Positions 1 to 7,442 of a stretch of 32,676 nucleotides of DNA are shown here, one piece after another. A program made the position numbers and the translations under genes. Within the stretch, counting starts at the first letter, position 1; each line of letters begins with the position of its first letter. The notes under the pieces are model-generated. The model did not search any database. It was not told the origin of the DNA and was given only the letters and a program-made list of their open reading frames with translations. The stretch lies in NCBI GenBank assembly GCA_020723385.1, contig DYIZ01000061.1:1-32676 (forward strand). Reading direction: 5' to 3'. The DNA is from Candidatus Aquidulcis sp. Lineage in GTDB: Bacteria > Chloroflexota > Anaerolineae > Anaerolineales > UBA4823.

Positions 1-2
1 TG

Positions 3-854
3 TTGGACGATGGCGCCGCCCGGACGCCCCAGCGACCCCATGCTTTGATCGAACGAGACCGATATGTAGCGAGAGTATATGATGGCGATCAAAAACAATA
101 TCCCATGGAATTTCCCAGCAATGTGAATATGGAGGAAGATGAAGAGACAGTTCTTTCTCATTTGAGTTCTCCCTATCAGCAAACAGGCCCCGATGGTTTA
201 TTCAATAAATACCTGGCGAGTTGGCGAATTTATCAGAGTTTATCTACCCATCTCGATGCTCCTATTCGCCGGGCGCCGGTCTCGCGTCACGAAACCCAGG
301 TAGCCGCCGATGGCAGCAACCTGATCCAGGTCTTACATACCCTCTACACTGGCAACCGCGATTTCAAACATGACCTCGACCTGGCGATGAAAGCTGCCTT
401 TGGGGATGATTTCGAGGAGATCGTTTTCCCCCCCGACGCCGATCAGCGCATCCAGTTGCGCTTGCGCTGGAAGAGCTTGCAGCGCGCCCAAAGCGCCGCT
501 GATCTATCCGATGGCACACTGCGTTTTCTGTATCTCATCGCTATCCTGGCCAACCCCAATCCCCCCGCCCTGATTGCCATTGACGAGCCGGAGACCGGCC
601 TGCATCCTTCCATGCTGCCAATCATCGCTGAATATGCCGCCGAGGCTGCTTTGCACACCCAGGTTATCTTCACGACCCACTCCGCCGAATTTCTGGACGC
701 GTTTAGCGAGTCACCCCCAGCGACCACAGTGGCGCGTTGGGCGGATGGCAGGACAGAATTGAAAGTAGTATCCGAAGAACAATTGCGCTACTGGCTGGAA
801 GATTACACTCTCGGCAAACTCTATCGCAGCGGTAATCTGGAGAGCATGGAATGA
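3..854 (+). CDS. AAA family ATPase (ABC-type, AAA_21/OLD-like), 5'-truncated by window edge
   Basis: This is the C-terminal 283 residues of an ABC-type ATPase of the AAA_21/OLD/RecF class. Visible motifs are an ABC signature-like SDGTLR near residue 169, a Walker B strand ending in the Asp-Glu pair D194/E195 (LIAIDEPETGLHP), and the H-loop/switch His at about 226 in TTHSAEFLD. No Walker A P-loop is present, so the N-terminal part, and probably the true start, lies before the window; the apparent TTG at base 3 is not a credible start. It overlaps the next gene by ATGA, which implies translational coupling. Such ATPases next to TOPRIM-like partners occur in defence modules (OLD, PARIS, Gabija). 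I infer a nucleic-acid or phage sensing role; housekeeping alternatives cannot be excluded. Confidence 0.85.
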   Translation: MDDGAARTPQRPHALIERDRYVARVYDGDQKQYPMEFPSNVNMEEDEETVLSHLSSPYQQTGPDGLFNKYLASWRIYQSLSTHLDAPIRRAPVSRHETQVAADGSNLIQVLHTLYTGNRDFKHDLDLAMKAAFGDDFEEIVFPPDADQRIQLRLRWKSLQRAQSAADLSDGTLRFLYLIAILANPNPPALIAIDEPETGLHPSMLPIIAEYAAEAALHTQVIFTTHSAEFLDAFSESPPATTVARWADGRTELKVVSEEQLRYWLEDYTLGKLYRSGNLESME

Positions 855-1495
855 AGTTTGTCCTGATTGTCGAAGGCTACACGGAAAAAGAGTCATTGGG
901 GCCTTTCTTGAAGCGATGGTTAGATCCGCGCCTGGCCCAGCCTGTACGAATGAAGATGGACCGTCAAGAGGGCAATTCTGAGTTTCTGATTGACTTGCCG
1001 CGCCGGGTTTCCAGGCATCTAGGCGCTCCCGACGCCGGGGATACAATAGCCGTGATTGGCCTGCTAGACCTGTATGGGATTCGCGATTTCTACCCCGATC
1101 ACCTGCATAGCGCCGTCGAACGCCTGGAATGGGCGCGTAATCATCTTCAAAAAAAGGTTGGGCAAGAAAAGTTCCGCATGTTCTTTGCTGTTCACGAGGT
1201 GGAAGCCTGGTTGCTGAGCGATCCAGCCCTGTTCCCGGACAAAGTTCGCAAAGCCTTCCCGGGCAAAATTCGACAACCTGAGCAGGTAAACTTTGATGAG
1301 CCGCCAGCCAAACTGATTGATCGCCTGTATCGAGAGAAACTGAGTTCAGAGCGGCGCATTCGAACTTACAAAAAACGACCAGAAGGGCGCGTGAATTTTG
1401 GGCAACTAGACCCCAACCTGGTATATAACGCCTGCCCATATTTTTCCCAGATGATGGATGAACTGCTGGCGCTGGCCAAAGATGCAGGGCTGTAA
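851..1495 (+). CDS. DUF4276 family protein (TOPRIM-like), partner of the AAA ATPase
   Basis: A 214-residue protein matching the usual size and landmarks of DUF4276. The first strand ends in VEGYTEKE (E8, E12), the second acidic site is in LLDLYG (D73), and HEVEAWLLSD (H115, E116, E118) is the family's central motif. The E and D positions fit a TOPRIM-like metal site, so nuclease or related phosphoryl-transfer chemistry is plausible but unproven. The start is fixed by the ATGA overlap with the upstream ATPase gene, so the two are almost certainly one operon and probably one complex. By analogy with OLD and PARIS (ATPase plus TOPRIM effector) this is a candidate defence pair. The family assignment is from remembered motif pattern, not from a search. 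Confidence 0.8.
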   Translation: MKFVLIVEGYTEKESLGPFLKRWLDPRLAQPVRMKMDRQEGNSEFLIDLPRRVSRHLGAPDAGDTIAVIGLLDLYGIRDFYPDHLHSAVERLEWARNHLQKKVGQEKFRMFFAVHEVEAWLLSDPALFPDKVRKAFPGKIRQPEQVNFDEPPAKLIDRLYREKLSSERRIRTYKKRPEGRVNFGQLDPNLVYNACPYFSQMMDELLALAKDAGL

Positions 1496-1538
1496 CCGTC
1501 TCCCTGCATGTTGCAGAGATCAACGTTGAGGTATATCA

Positions 1539-2525
1539 ATGACCCTTCAACTCACCATCATCGGCCTGGGGCGGATCGGCGCATCGGTGGGATTGGCGCT
1601 GGCCGGACGGAAAGAGACGCTCCTGCGGGTGGGACACGACATCGCGATTCAGACCGCCCGCCAGGCTGAGAAGATCGGCGCGGTGGATCGGACGATGATC
1701 AACCTGCCCGCTTCGGTGCGTGACGCCAATATCGTTCTCCTGGCGCTGCCCCTCGATCAAATTCGCGAGACCCTTGAGATCATCGCCCCCGATCTGCAAG
1801 AAAATTCGGTTGTGATGGATACCGCCCCGGTCAAAAGCGCCGTGATGGCCTGGGCCAAGGAACTGCTCCCCGAGAATCGCTATTACGTCGGCCTGACGCC
1901 GGCTGTCAACCCTGCGTACTTCCGCTCGGCTGAGACGGGTATCGCCGCGGCGCGCTCTGATCTGTTCCAAAAGGGCCTGTTCGCCATTCTCACCCCGCCA
2001 GGCGCGCCCGCCGATGTGGTCAAGCTGGCGACGGATTTTACCGTCCTGTTGGGCGCACAGCACCTGTACGCCGATCCGCTGGAGGCTGACGGCTTGATGG
2101 CCGCGGCGCACCTCCTGCCGCAATTGCTGTCTGCCGCGTTGTTGAATGCCACCACGTCTCAGCCGGGCTGGCGCGAGGGTCGCAAGCTGGCCGGGGGCGC
2201 TTACGCTTCCGTTTCCGGGCCGTTGGCGGAGCTGGAAGGGCCGGAATCACTGTCTGCGGCGGTAATGCACTCCCGCGATAACGCGCTGCGAGCGGTGGAT
2301 AATGCTATCACTGAGTTGGAAGCCATACGAAGCAGCATCCAAGCCGAAAATGCCGAGGTGCTATCTGCGTGTCTAAAAACGGCTGCCCAAAACCAGCGAA
2401 AATGGCTGGAAGAACGCCAGGCATCCAACTGGGCAGCAGATGTCAGCCCGTCAGCCAAATTACCCACGATGGCTGACGCCTTGAGCGGGTATTTGGGATT
2501 CTTGGGCAAAAAACGTAAAACGTAA
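1539..2525 (+). CDS. Prephenate/arogenate dehydrogenase-like NAD(P)-binding protein
   Basis: A 328-residue TyrA-fold protein. A Rossmann beta-alpha-beta starts the chain ([10 protein letters not shown], residues 9-18), followed by the LALPLDQI strand-loop, the DTAPVKSAV segment (94-102) equivalent to the DxGSxK region of TyrA, and a helical C-terminal dimerisation half. In most TyrA enzymes the next strand carries a substrate-contacting His in an HPMAG motif. Here the aligned segment is GLTPAVNP, with Thr120-Pro121, so the His is missing, although the downstream ETGI...LF motif is kept. It may use another substrate or be a diverged relative. The stop codon lies within the first arm of a palindromic repeat, so the last residues (KKRKT) may be encoded by that element. 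Confidence 0.75.
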   Translation: MTLQLTIIGLGRIGASVGLALAGRKETLLRVGHDIAIQTARQAEKIGAVDRTMINLPASVRDANIVLLALPLDQIRETLEIIAPDLQENSVVMDTAPVKSAVMAWAKELLPENRYYVGLTPAVNPAYFRSAETGIAAARSDLFQKGLFAILTPPGAPADVVKLATDFTVLLGAQHLYADPLEADGLMAAAHLLPQLLSAALLNATTSQPGWREGRKLAGGAYASVSGPLAELEGPESLSAAVMHSRDNALRAVDNAITELEAIRSSIQAENAEVLSACLKTAAQNQRKWLEERQASNWAADVSPSAKLPTMADALSGYLGFLGKKRKT

Positions 2526-2560
2526 GGTGCTTTTACGTTTTACGCATTACGTTTTACGAG
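2514..2560. repeat. Palindromic CGTAAAACGTAA/TTACGTTTTACG element
   Basis: A perfect 12-bp stem (2514-2525 with 2533-2544) and 7-base loop, followed by a third copy of the ACGTTTTACG unit at 2549-2558. The element covers the stop codon of the TyrA-like gene and the gap before the aminotransferase-family gene, and could work as a weak transcriptional hairpin. A copy matching about 25 of 28 bases lies inside the giant secreted-protein gene at 23958-23985. Confidence 0.75.
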
Positions 2561-2613
2561 TTATGGTTTATCCACATTGTCACAATATATCTCACCCACA
2601 CGAAAGGACAAAT

Positions 2614-3801
2614 ATGTCGAATAAACTGCAATGGATCGAAACCGAGCTGCAAACCTTGAAAGACTCAGGTTTGTACAACCGTATCCGCACCCTCAGCTCG
2701 CCGCAAGGCGCATGGCTGGTGGTGGACGGCAAGCAGGTGCTCAACTTTTGCTCGAATAACTACCTGGGGCTGGCGAATCATCCCCGCATCGTCAAAGCCG
2801 CGCAGGATGCGGTGACGAAGTATGGCGTCGGCCCGGCGGCGGTGCGCAGCATTGCCGGAACGATGGAACTGCACCTCGAGCTGGAGCGGCGGCTGGCTGC
2901 TTTCAAAGGGGTGGAGTCTGCCATCACCTTCCAGTCGGGATTCACCGCCAATATGGGCACCATCCCGGCGCTGGTTGGCAAGGATGACGCTATCGTCTCC
3001 GACGAGCTGAATCACGCCTCCATCATTGACGGCAGCCGCCTCTCCGGGGCTAAGATTCTCCGTTATGCCCACTGCGATCCTGCTGATCTCGACCGGGTGC
3101 TGACCGAGAACCGCGGCCAGTTCCCCAAAGTGCTGGTCATCACCGACGGCGTGTTCAGCATGGATGGCGACATCGCCCCGCTGGACAAGATTTACGAGGT
3201 GTGCCTGAAGCACGATGTCATGCTGATGGTGGATGACGCCCACGGCGAGGGCGTGATCGGCGCGGGCGGGCGCGGCATCGTGGATCATTTCCACCTGCAT
3301 GGGAAGGTGGACGTGGAAGTTGGGACACTCTCCAAGGCGTTTGGCGTGGTGGGCGGGGTCTCGGCGGGCAAGCCGATCATCGTCGAGTGGCTGCGGCAGC
3401 GCGGCAGGCCGTTCCTCTTCTCGTCGGCAATGACCGTGCCGGATGTGGCGGCCTGCCTGGCGGCGGTGGATATTTTGGAAGAATCCACCGAGCTGGTGGA
3501 CCGGCTGTGGGAGAATGCCCGCTATTTCAAGGCAGAAATGAAGCGATTGGGATTCGACACCGGCCTGAGCACCACGCCGATTACCCCCATCATGCTCGGC
3601 GAGGCCCCCCTGGCGCAGCAGTTCAGCCGTGAGATGTTCGAGGCGGGCGTCTTTGCGATGGCCATCGGCTTCCCCACTGTGCCACGCGGCAAGGCCCGCA
3701 TCCGTGTGATGATCTCAGCCGCCCATGCCCGCGAGGATCTGGACAAAGGCCTGGAGGCGTTCGCCGCCGTTGGGCGGAAGCTGGGCGTCATCAATGGTTG
3801 A
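2614..3801 (+). CDS. kbl: Glycine C-acetyltransferase (2-amino-3-ketobutyrate CoA ligase) / BioF-family PLP enzyme
   Basis: A 395-residue alpha-oxoamine synthase. The usual family elements are present: [10 protein letters not shown] near the N-terminus, the PLP-ring stacking His134 in [12 protein letters not shown]207-D208-A209-H210 binding the pyridine nitrogen, and the Schiff-base Lys241 in GTLSKAFG. Length and these motifs fit glycine C-acetyltransferase (threonine catabolism: 2-amino-3-oxobutyrate plus CoA to glycine plus acetyl-CoA). Separation from 8-amino-7-oxononanoate synthase (BioF) by eye is not secure, and no tdh or bio gene is adjacent. The ATG at 2614 is chosen because GAAAGGA precedes it by about 5 bases. 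The longer frame from 2527 begins in the palindromic repeat ([10 protein letters not shown]) and is unlikely to be translated. Confidence 0.85.
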   Translation: MSNKLQWIETELQTLKDSGLYNRIRTLSSPQGAWLVVDGKQVLNFCSNNYLGLANHPRIVKAAQDAVTKYGVGPAAVRSIAGTMELHLELERRLAAFKGVESAITFQSGFTANMGTIPALVGKDDAIVSDELNHASIIDGSRLSGAKILRYAHCDPADLDRVLTENRGQFPKVLVITDGVFSMDGDIAPLDKIYEVCLKHDVMLMVDDAHGEGVIGAGGRGIVDHFHLHGKVDVEVGTLSKAFGVVGGVSAGKPIIVEWLRQRGRPFLFSSAMTVPDVAACLAAVDILEESTELVDRLWENARYFKAEMKRLGFDTGLSTTPITPIMLGEAPLAQQFSREMFEAGVFAMAIGFPTVPRGKARIRVMISAAHAREDLDKGLEAFAAVGRKLGVING

Positions 3802-3818
3802 AAGTTAGCAGGTTGAAA

Positions 3819-3889
3819 GTTGAAGGTTAAATAAGTGCAGGGTGAAAGTCGAGTGTTCGACTTTCACCCTGCAACCTGGAACCTTCAAC
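3819..3889. terminator. Nested long inverted repeat between convergent genes
   Basis: An uninterrupted 16-bp stem (3837-3852 with 3857-3872, loop GTGT) sits inside a second inverted pair (3819-3828 with 3880-3889, 10 bp). It lies between the 3' ends of the convergent kbl-like gene and the small minus-strand gene, so it probably ends transcription from both sides, though there is no clear U-tract. The flanks are built from GGTTGAAAGTT/CCTGCAACCT words, which also occur inside the giant gene near 23074-23105. Confidence 0.65.
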
Positions 3890-3891
3890 GC

Positions 3892-4119
3892 TTATTCCGA
3901 GACCGCGAAAGGATCGTACGCCGGGTTGGTGCCGGCCCATTTACAACTGGCGCGGCCGTCCAGGTTGCACTGGAAACCCAGCGAGCAGCGATGCGCCAGA
4001 ATGCGCGGCTCATCCGGGATGTGATCCGCAGGGTAGATCACCTCGGCTTCGAAGCCGACTTCTTTCTTGACGTGCTCACAGAAGCAATATTTCACCGTTT
4101 CCCATTGTTTTACAGCCAT
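3892..4119 (-). CDS. Conserved small Cys-rich hypothetical protein
   Basis: A 75-residue protein read on the minus strand. The start at 4119 (MAVKQWETVKYC) is preceded by GAAAGGA, a good ribosome binding site; upstream in-frame extension would run through repeat-like DNA. It has Cys at CFC-H, HRC, QC and SC positions and ends in SCKWAGTNPAYDPF. The spacing of Cys and His (CxCxH ... HxC ... C ... C) suggests a small metal-binding knuckle. I recall similar short proteins in Anaerolineae annotated as hypothetical, but I know no function. It is convergent with the kbl-like gene and diverges from the receptor kinase. The plus-strand frame over the same bases is treated as its shadow. Confidence 0.7.
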   Translation of the reverse strand: MAVKQWETVKYCFCEHVKKEVGFEAEVIYPADHIPDEPRILAHRCSLGFQCNLDGRASCKWAGTNPAYDPFAVSE

Positions 4120-4170
4120 CGTCGTACGTCCTTTCACAACGCGTAAGATTACAATACCGGTAGTATTTTG

Positions 4171-4246
4171 CCACAGAGAGCGCTGAACTTTGTTCAGACG
4201 AGAACCCTGAGTTTGGTTATGAAACGACCCTTTTGACTCTCTGTGG
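4171..4246. repeat. Inverted CCACAGAGAG / CTCTCTGTGG pair
   Basis: Two 10-base arms (4171-4180 and 4237-4246) with perfect complementarity are separated by 56 bases in the divergent region between the small Cys-rich gene and the kinase gene. The words resemble a repeat type common between genes in such genomes. Function is unknown. Confidence 0.45.
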
Positions 4247-4272
4247 TCTCTGAGGCTATTTGTCATTTTGAG

Positions 4273-4278
4273 TATACT
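4273..4278 (+). promoter_or_regulatory. Candidate -10 (TATACT) for the receptor-kinase gene
   Basis: The context GAGTATACTCCG lies 89 bases before the chosen ATG of the kinase. A nearly identical context, GAGTATACTTCG, is present at 13018-13029 upstream of the transglutaminase-like gene. No convincing -35 is seen at the expected distance here. A small inverted repeat (GACACCT at 4287-4293, AGGTGTC at 4305-4311) lies just downstream and could be an operator or transcript hairpin. Confidence 0.3.
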
Positions 4279-4366
4279 CCGAAATTGACACCTCTCAAAG
4301 TGTCAGGTGTCACCCCGGAAACCGGACAAATTTCGTCTTTTATGTGACATCTATAAAGATTGCGTT

Positions 4367-7117
4367 ATGCCGCTGGCCCAGGGTCAAGTTCTGAATAACC
4401 GCTACCGTGTCGTCAAGCTGCTCGGGCAGGGTGGTTTTGGCGCAGTCTACCGCGCCTGGGATATGAATCTCAGCCGCCCGTGCGCGGTGAAGGAAAACCT
4501 GGACGCTTCCGCCGAAGCCCAGGCGCAGTTCAGCCGCGAGGCGCTGATCCTTGCCAATCTCAACCACCCCAACCTGGCGCGGGTGATAGATTATTTCTTT
4601 GTGCCCGGCCAGGGGCAGTATTTCGTGATGGATTTCGTCGAGGGGGAGGATTTGCAGGAGATGCTGGATGGGGCGGTTAGCGGTCAGCGATCAGCATTCA
4701 GTGGTCTTCCCGAGGAACAGGTTCTGCCCTGGATTTCTCAAATTTGCGATGCGCTCGATTACCTGCACTCGCAGAACCCGCCCATCATTCACCGGGACAT
4801 CAAACCCGCCAATATCAAGATCACCCCGCAAGGGAAGGCGATGCTGGTGGATTTCGGCATTGCCAAGATTTTCGACCCCAATTTGAAGACGACTGTGGGG
4901 GCGCGCGCCGTCACGCCTGGTTTCGCGCCCCCCGAGCAGTACGGCCAGGGCAAGACCGACAACCGCACCGATATTTACGCGCTGGGAGCGACGCTGTACA
5001 CCCTGCTCACCGGGCAAGTCCCTCCCGAAAGCGTGGAGATCATGTCGGGCAACGCCGCGCCGCCCCCGCCGGTCGCGGCGGCTAACCCGCGCATCTCGCG
5101 CACCGTGAGCGAGGCGGTGTCGAAGGCGATGGCCCTCAACCGGACGGAGCGCTTTCACCGGGTGAGTGAGCTGCGCGCGGCGCTTTCGGAGAGCGCCGCG
5201 CCGCCTCGGGAGCCGATGCCCCATGCGGCCCCGATCGCCATTCCCACCGAGATGACGCTCACCACCCCGGATGTCGCCGCGCCGCCAATCCCGGCCGCGC
5301 CGCCGCGGCCTTCATCCCCGCGGCGCGTACCGTCTGCACGCCGCGCGCTGCCGTGGGTCGGCATCTTTGGCGGGCTGGCAGCGCTCGTCCTGTGTGTGGG
5401 CGGCATTATTCTTTTATGGAGCATCTGGCCGCGGGCCGCCACGCCGACCGCCCTCCCACCCGCGCCGACCCGCACACCCACCCTTACCCCCACTCCCCTG
5501 ATACCAGGCGAAACGCCAACCGTCGTTCCACCAACACGCCCGCCGCTTCCCACCGACACTCTCCAGCCGTTCACCCATCTCTCGCTGGCCGCCGATTGCA
5601 GCTATGGCGGCGAGCTAAAATTCATCGAGACGTTGGACAACTTCACCGTGCGCTTTACGCTGTGTTACCCCGACTCGGCTTTCGCCGTCAAGATTGCGCT
5701 GCCGGTGTTTGCCATCCAGGATCGGGAGTATCTCGACCAGATGGGCGGCAGCTCGCAGCGGTTGAGCGAAGCGCCGAACGGCACCGGGCCATTCCGTTTC
5801 GGCGAATGGGTACGCGGCGATCACATCACCTTCGAGGCCAATCCCGATTATTGGGGAGCGCCGCCCGAGATCGGTACACTGGTATTCCAGTGGGAGGCGG
5901 ATAGCGCGGCGCGGTTGCTGGAAGTGCAGAGCGGCAACGCCCAGGCGATGGATAACCCGGCCCCAGACGATTATGCTGCCATAATCGGCGATACCAATCT
6001 CGGGCTGATCACCCGTCCGATCCTGAACATTGGCTACCTGGGCTTCAGCAACTTCCAGCCGCCGTTCGATAATGAGCTGGTGCGGCGGGCGGCGGCCATG
6101 GCGATTGACCGCGACTGGATGGTGAATAATTTCTATCCACCCGCCTCCACCGTGGCTGAACAGTTCGTACCGCCGGAAATCCAGCCGGGCTATACACAGG
6201 GCTTGCAATGGTATGCCTACGATCCCGATGCAGCCAAACAGTTGCTGGTCGAGGCCGGCTACCCGAATGGGTTTTCGACGACGCTGGTTTATCGCAACGT
6301 GGTGCGCAGCTATCTGGCTGACCCGGTCAGTGTCGCGCAATATATTCAGAAGCAGTTGGAAATGGTGGGTATTCAGGTCACACTGGTCGAGATGGATTCG
6401 GCGGCCTTCATAGAGGCTGCCAGCGCCGGCAGCCTGCCGATGTATCTCCTGGGTTGGGGCGCCGATTACGTAGACGCCTCGAATTTCTACGATTACCATT
6501 TTGCCAGCGAGGGCAACCAACAATATGGCAACCCTTATCCTGATCTGGTTGAGGTGATCCGCGCCGCCGGGATAGAGGCAGACCCAGGGAAACGTCAAGC
6601 TCTCTATGACGAGGTCAATGCGCTGATTATGGAACACGTCCCGATGGTGCCGCTGGCTCACGGGGGATCAGCGACCGTATGGGATGTGAATATCTCAGGG
6701 GCGCACGCCAGCCCGCTGGGGATGGAGCTGTTCGCGGGGATCAGCGTTCCGGGGCAGTCGTCGCTCACCTGGGTGCAGTCCTTCGAGCCGATGTCGCTGT
6801 GGTGCGCCGATGAGAGCGACGGAGATACCTTCCGCGCCTGCGCCCAGCTTTACGAACCTCTGGTCGCCTTTGGCGCCAGCGATACCACCCTGCACCCGGC
6901 GCTGGCCGAGCGGTGGGAGACGAGCAGCGATCTCCGGGTTTGGACGTTCCACCTGCGGCAGGGCGTGTACTTTCATAACGGCGCAGCCCTGGATTCTTCG
7001 GACGTGTTTGCCACATTCGAAGCTTTGTGGAATGCGGCCAGTCCCAACCATACGGGAAACTCGGGAGCTTTCGAGTATTTTCTGGCTTATTTTGGCGCGT
7101 TTCTAAACGGGCCATAG
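4367..7117 (+). CDS. Receptor Ser/Thr protein kinase with extracellular (circularly permuted) SBP_bac_5 sensor domain
   Basis: A 916-residue transmembrane Hanks-type kinase. The kinase domain (about 10-275) has all core residues: Gly-loop GQGGFG (20-25), VAIK-type Lys42, helix-C Glu58, HRDIKPAN (142-149) and DFG (162-164), followed by GFAPPEQYG. A Pro/Ala-rich stretch leads to one membrane helix (about 330-353), a PT linker, then from about 402 an oligopeptide-type solute-binding module of about 510 residues that would be extracytoplasmic. The module is homologous to the next gene's lipoprotein along its whole length and has the same permuted order, with the usual N-terminal segment at about 799-916. 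ATG 4367 is preferred over the GTG at 4307 because family members start a few residues before NNRYRVVKLLGQGGFG. A nine-residue insert (SGQRSAFSG) is encoded by repeat-like DNA. It probably senses peptide or sugar ligand; kinase substrates are unknown. Confidence 0.9.
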   Translation: MPLAQGQVLNNRYRVVKLLGQGGFGAVYRAWDMNLSRPCAVKENLDASAEAQAQFSREALILANLNHPNLARVIDYFFVPGQGQYFVMDFVEGEDLQEMLDGAVSGQRSAFSGLPEEQVLPWISQICDALDYLHSQNPPIIHRDIKPANIKITPQGKAMLVDFGIAKIFDPNLKTTVGARAVTPGFAPPEQYGQGKTDNRTDIYALGATLYTLLTGQVPPESVEIMSGNAAPPPPVAAANPRISRTVSEAVSKAMALNRTERFHRVSELRAALSESAAPPREPMPHAAPIAIPTEMTLTTPDVAAPPIPAAPPRPSSPRRVPSARRALPWVGIFGGLAALVLCVGGIILLWSIWPRAATPTALPPAPTRTPTLTPTPLIPGETPTVVPPTRPPLPTDTLQPFTHLSLAADCSYGGELKFIETLDNFTVRFTLCYPDSAFAVKIALPVFAIQDREYLDQMGGSSQRLSEAPNGTGPFRFGEWVRGDHITFEANPDYWGAPPEIGTLVFQWEADSAARLLEVQSGNAQAMDNPAPDDYAAIIGDTNLGLITRPILNIGYLGFSNFQPPFDNELVRRAAAMAIDRDWMVNNFYPPASTVAEQFVPPEIQPGYTQGLQWYAYDPDAAKQLLVEAGYPNGFSTTLVYRNVVRSYLADPVSVAQYIQKQLEMVGIQVTLVEMDSAAFIEAASAGSLPMYLLGWGADYVDASNFYDYHFASEGNQQYGNPYPDLVEVIRAAGIEADPGKRQALYDEVNALIMEHVPMVPLAHGGSATVWDVNISGAHASPLGMELFAGISVPGQSSLTWVQSFEPMSLWCADESDGDTFRACAQLYEPLVAFGASDTTLHPALAERWETSSDLRVWTFHLRQGVYFHNGAALDSSDVFATFEALWNAASPNHTGNSGAFEYFLAYFGAFLNGP
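4675..4707 (+). repeat. GGTCAGCGATCAGC-type short repeat in frame inside the kinase gene
   Basis: AGCGGTCAGCGATCAGC followed by ATTCAGTGG forms a degenerate direct repeat of (a/g)TCAGC units. It falls between the hinge strand and the helix preceding HRD, where kinases of this group usually go straight to LPEEQVLPW. It adds about nine residues without breaking the frame. Confidence 0.5.
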
Positions 7118-7125
7118 ACAACGCC

Positions 7126-7165
7126 ACAGCCCCCAGGAGTTTCCGAAACCCCCTGGGGGTCTGTT
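7126..7165. repeat. ACCCCAGGGGTTT palindrome, copy 1 (imperfect)
   Basis: ACAGCCCCCAGGAGTTTC followed by GAAACCCCCTGGGGGTCTGT. The arms pair except for one mismatch and one or two bulged bases. It lies 8 bases after the kinase stop codon. It belongs to the same element type as the copies at 12343-12374 (intergenic) and 13491-13524 (inside a gene). Confidence 0.7.
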
Positions 7166-7296
7166 GTCCTTCACATTTGGTCTCCCGCCTTCGGCGGGAA
7201 ATGTCCCGGATATGGGGTGTATGGGAGCGCGTGGCATTCCCATATACCCCAAATCTGGGGATTCCTCCCGTGGGAACGGGAGAGCCACATTTGGTT

Positions 7297-7302
7297 TATA
7301 AT
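7297..7302 (+). promoter_or_regulatory. Candidate -10 box (TATAAT) for the transporter operon
   Basis: A perfect TATAAT lies 140 bases before the binding-protein ATG, downstream of the terminator-like hairpins. No good -35 hexamer is visible 16-18 bases upstream, so activation by a regulator is possible. Confidence 0.4.
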
Positions 7303-7442
7303 TGCGGTACTTGACTGATCATCAAGGCATGACTTTCGGTCATGACCCAGAAAGGAGGTCTATCTCCAGCGATAGAACCAGGCAGATTCTTTCACCCACG
7401 AAACTCACAAACTGACCTATTCGACATTTGGAGGAGAACCGT

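Larger units (their letters stand above)
7118..7442. other. Intergenic region with a series of hairpins before the binding-protein gene
   Basis: No gene is seen in these 325 bases. In order there are: an imperfect copy of the ACCCCAGGGGTTT palindrome (7126-7165); a hairpin TCCCGCC-TTC-GGCGGGA (7183-7199); a long stem with 15 of 17 pairs (7210-7226 with 7238-7254); a hairpin CTCCCGT/ACGGGAG (7265-7282); a TATAAT box (7297-7302); and a CATGAC/GTCATG hairpin just before a strong AAAGGAGGT at 7351-7359 that has no start codon in range. The hairpins probably end the kinase transcript, and the TATAAT then starts the transporter operon. Confidence 0.6.

Noticed and set aside
2527-2613. N-terminal extension of the kbl-like protein
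   Set aside because: The extension is encoded by the palindromic repeat and lacks a binding site; ATG 2614 with GAAAGGA matches the family start.
3835-4146. Plus-strand frame of 103 residues opposite the small Cys-rich gene
   Set aside because: Starts inside the inverted repeat and has no ribosome binding site, while the minus-strand protein has conserved-looking Cys/His motifs and a good binding site.
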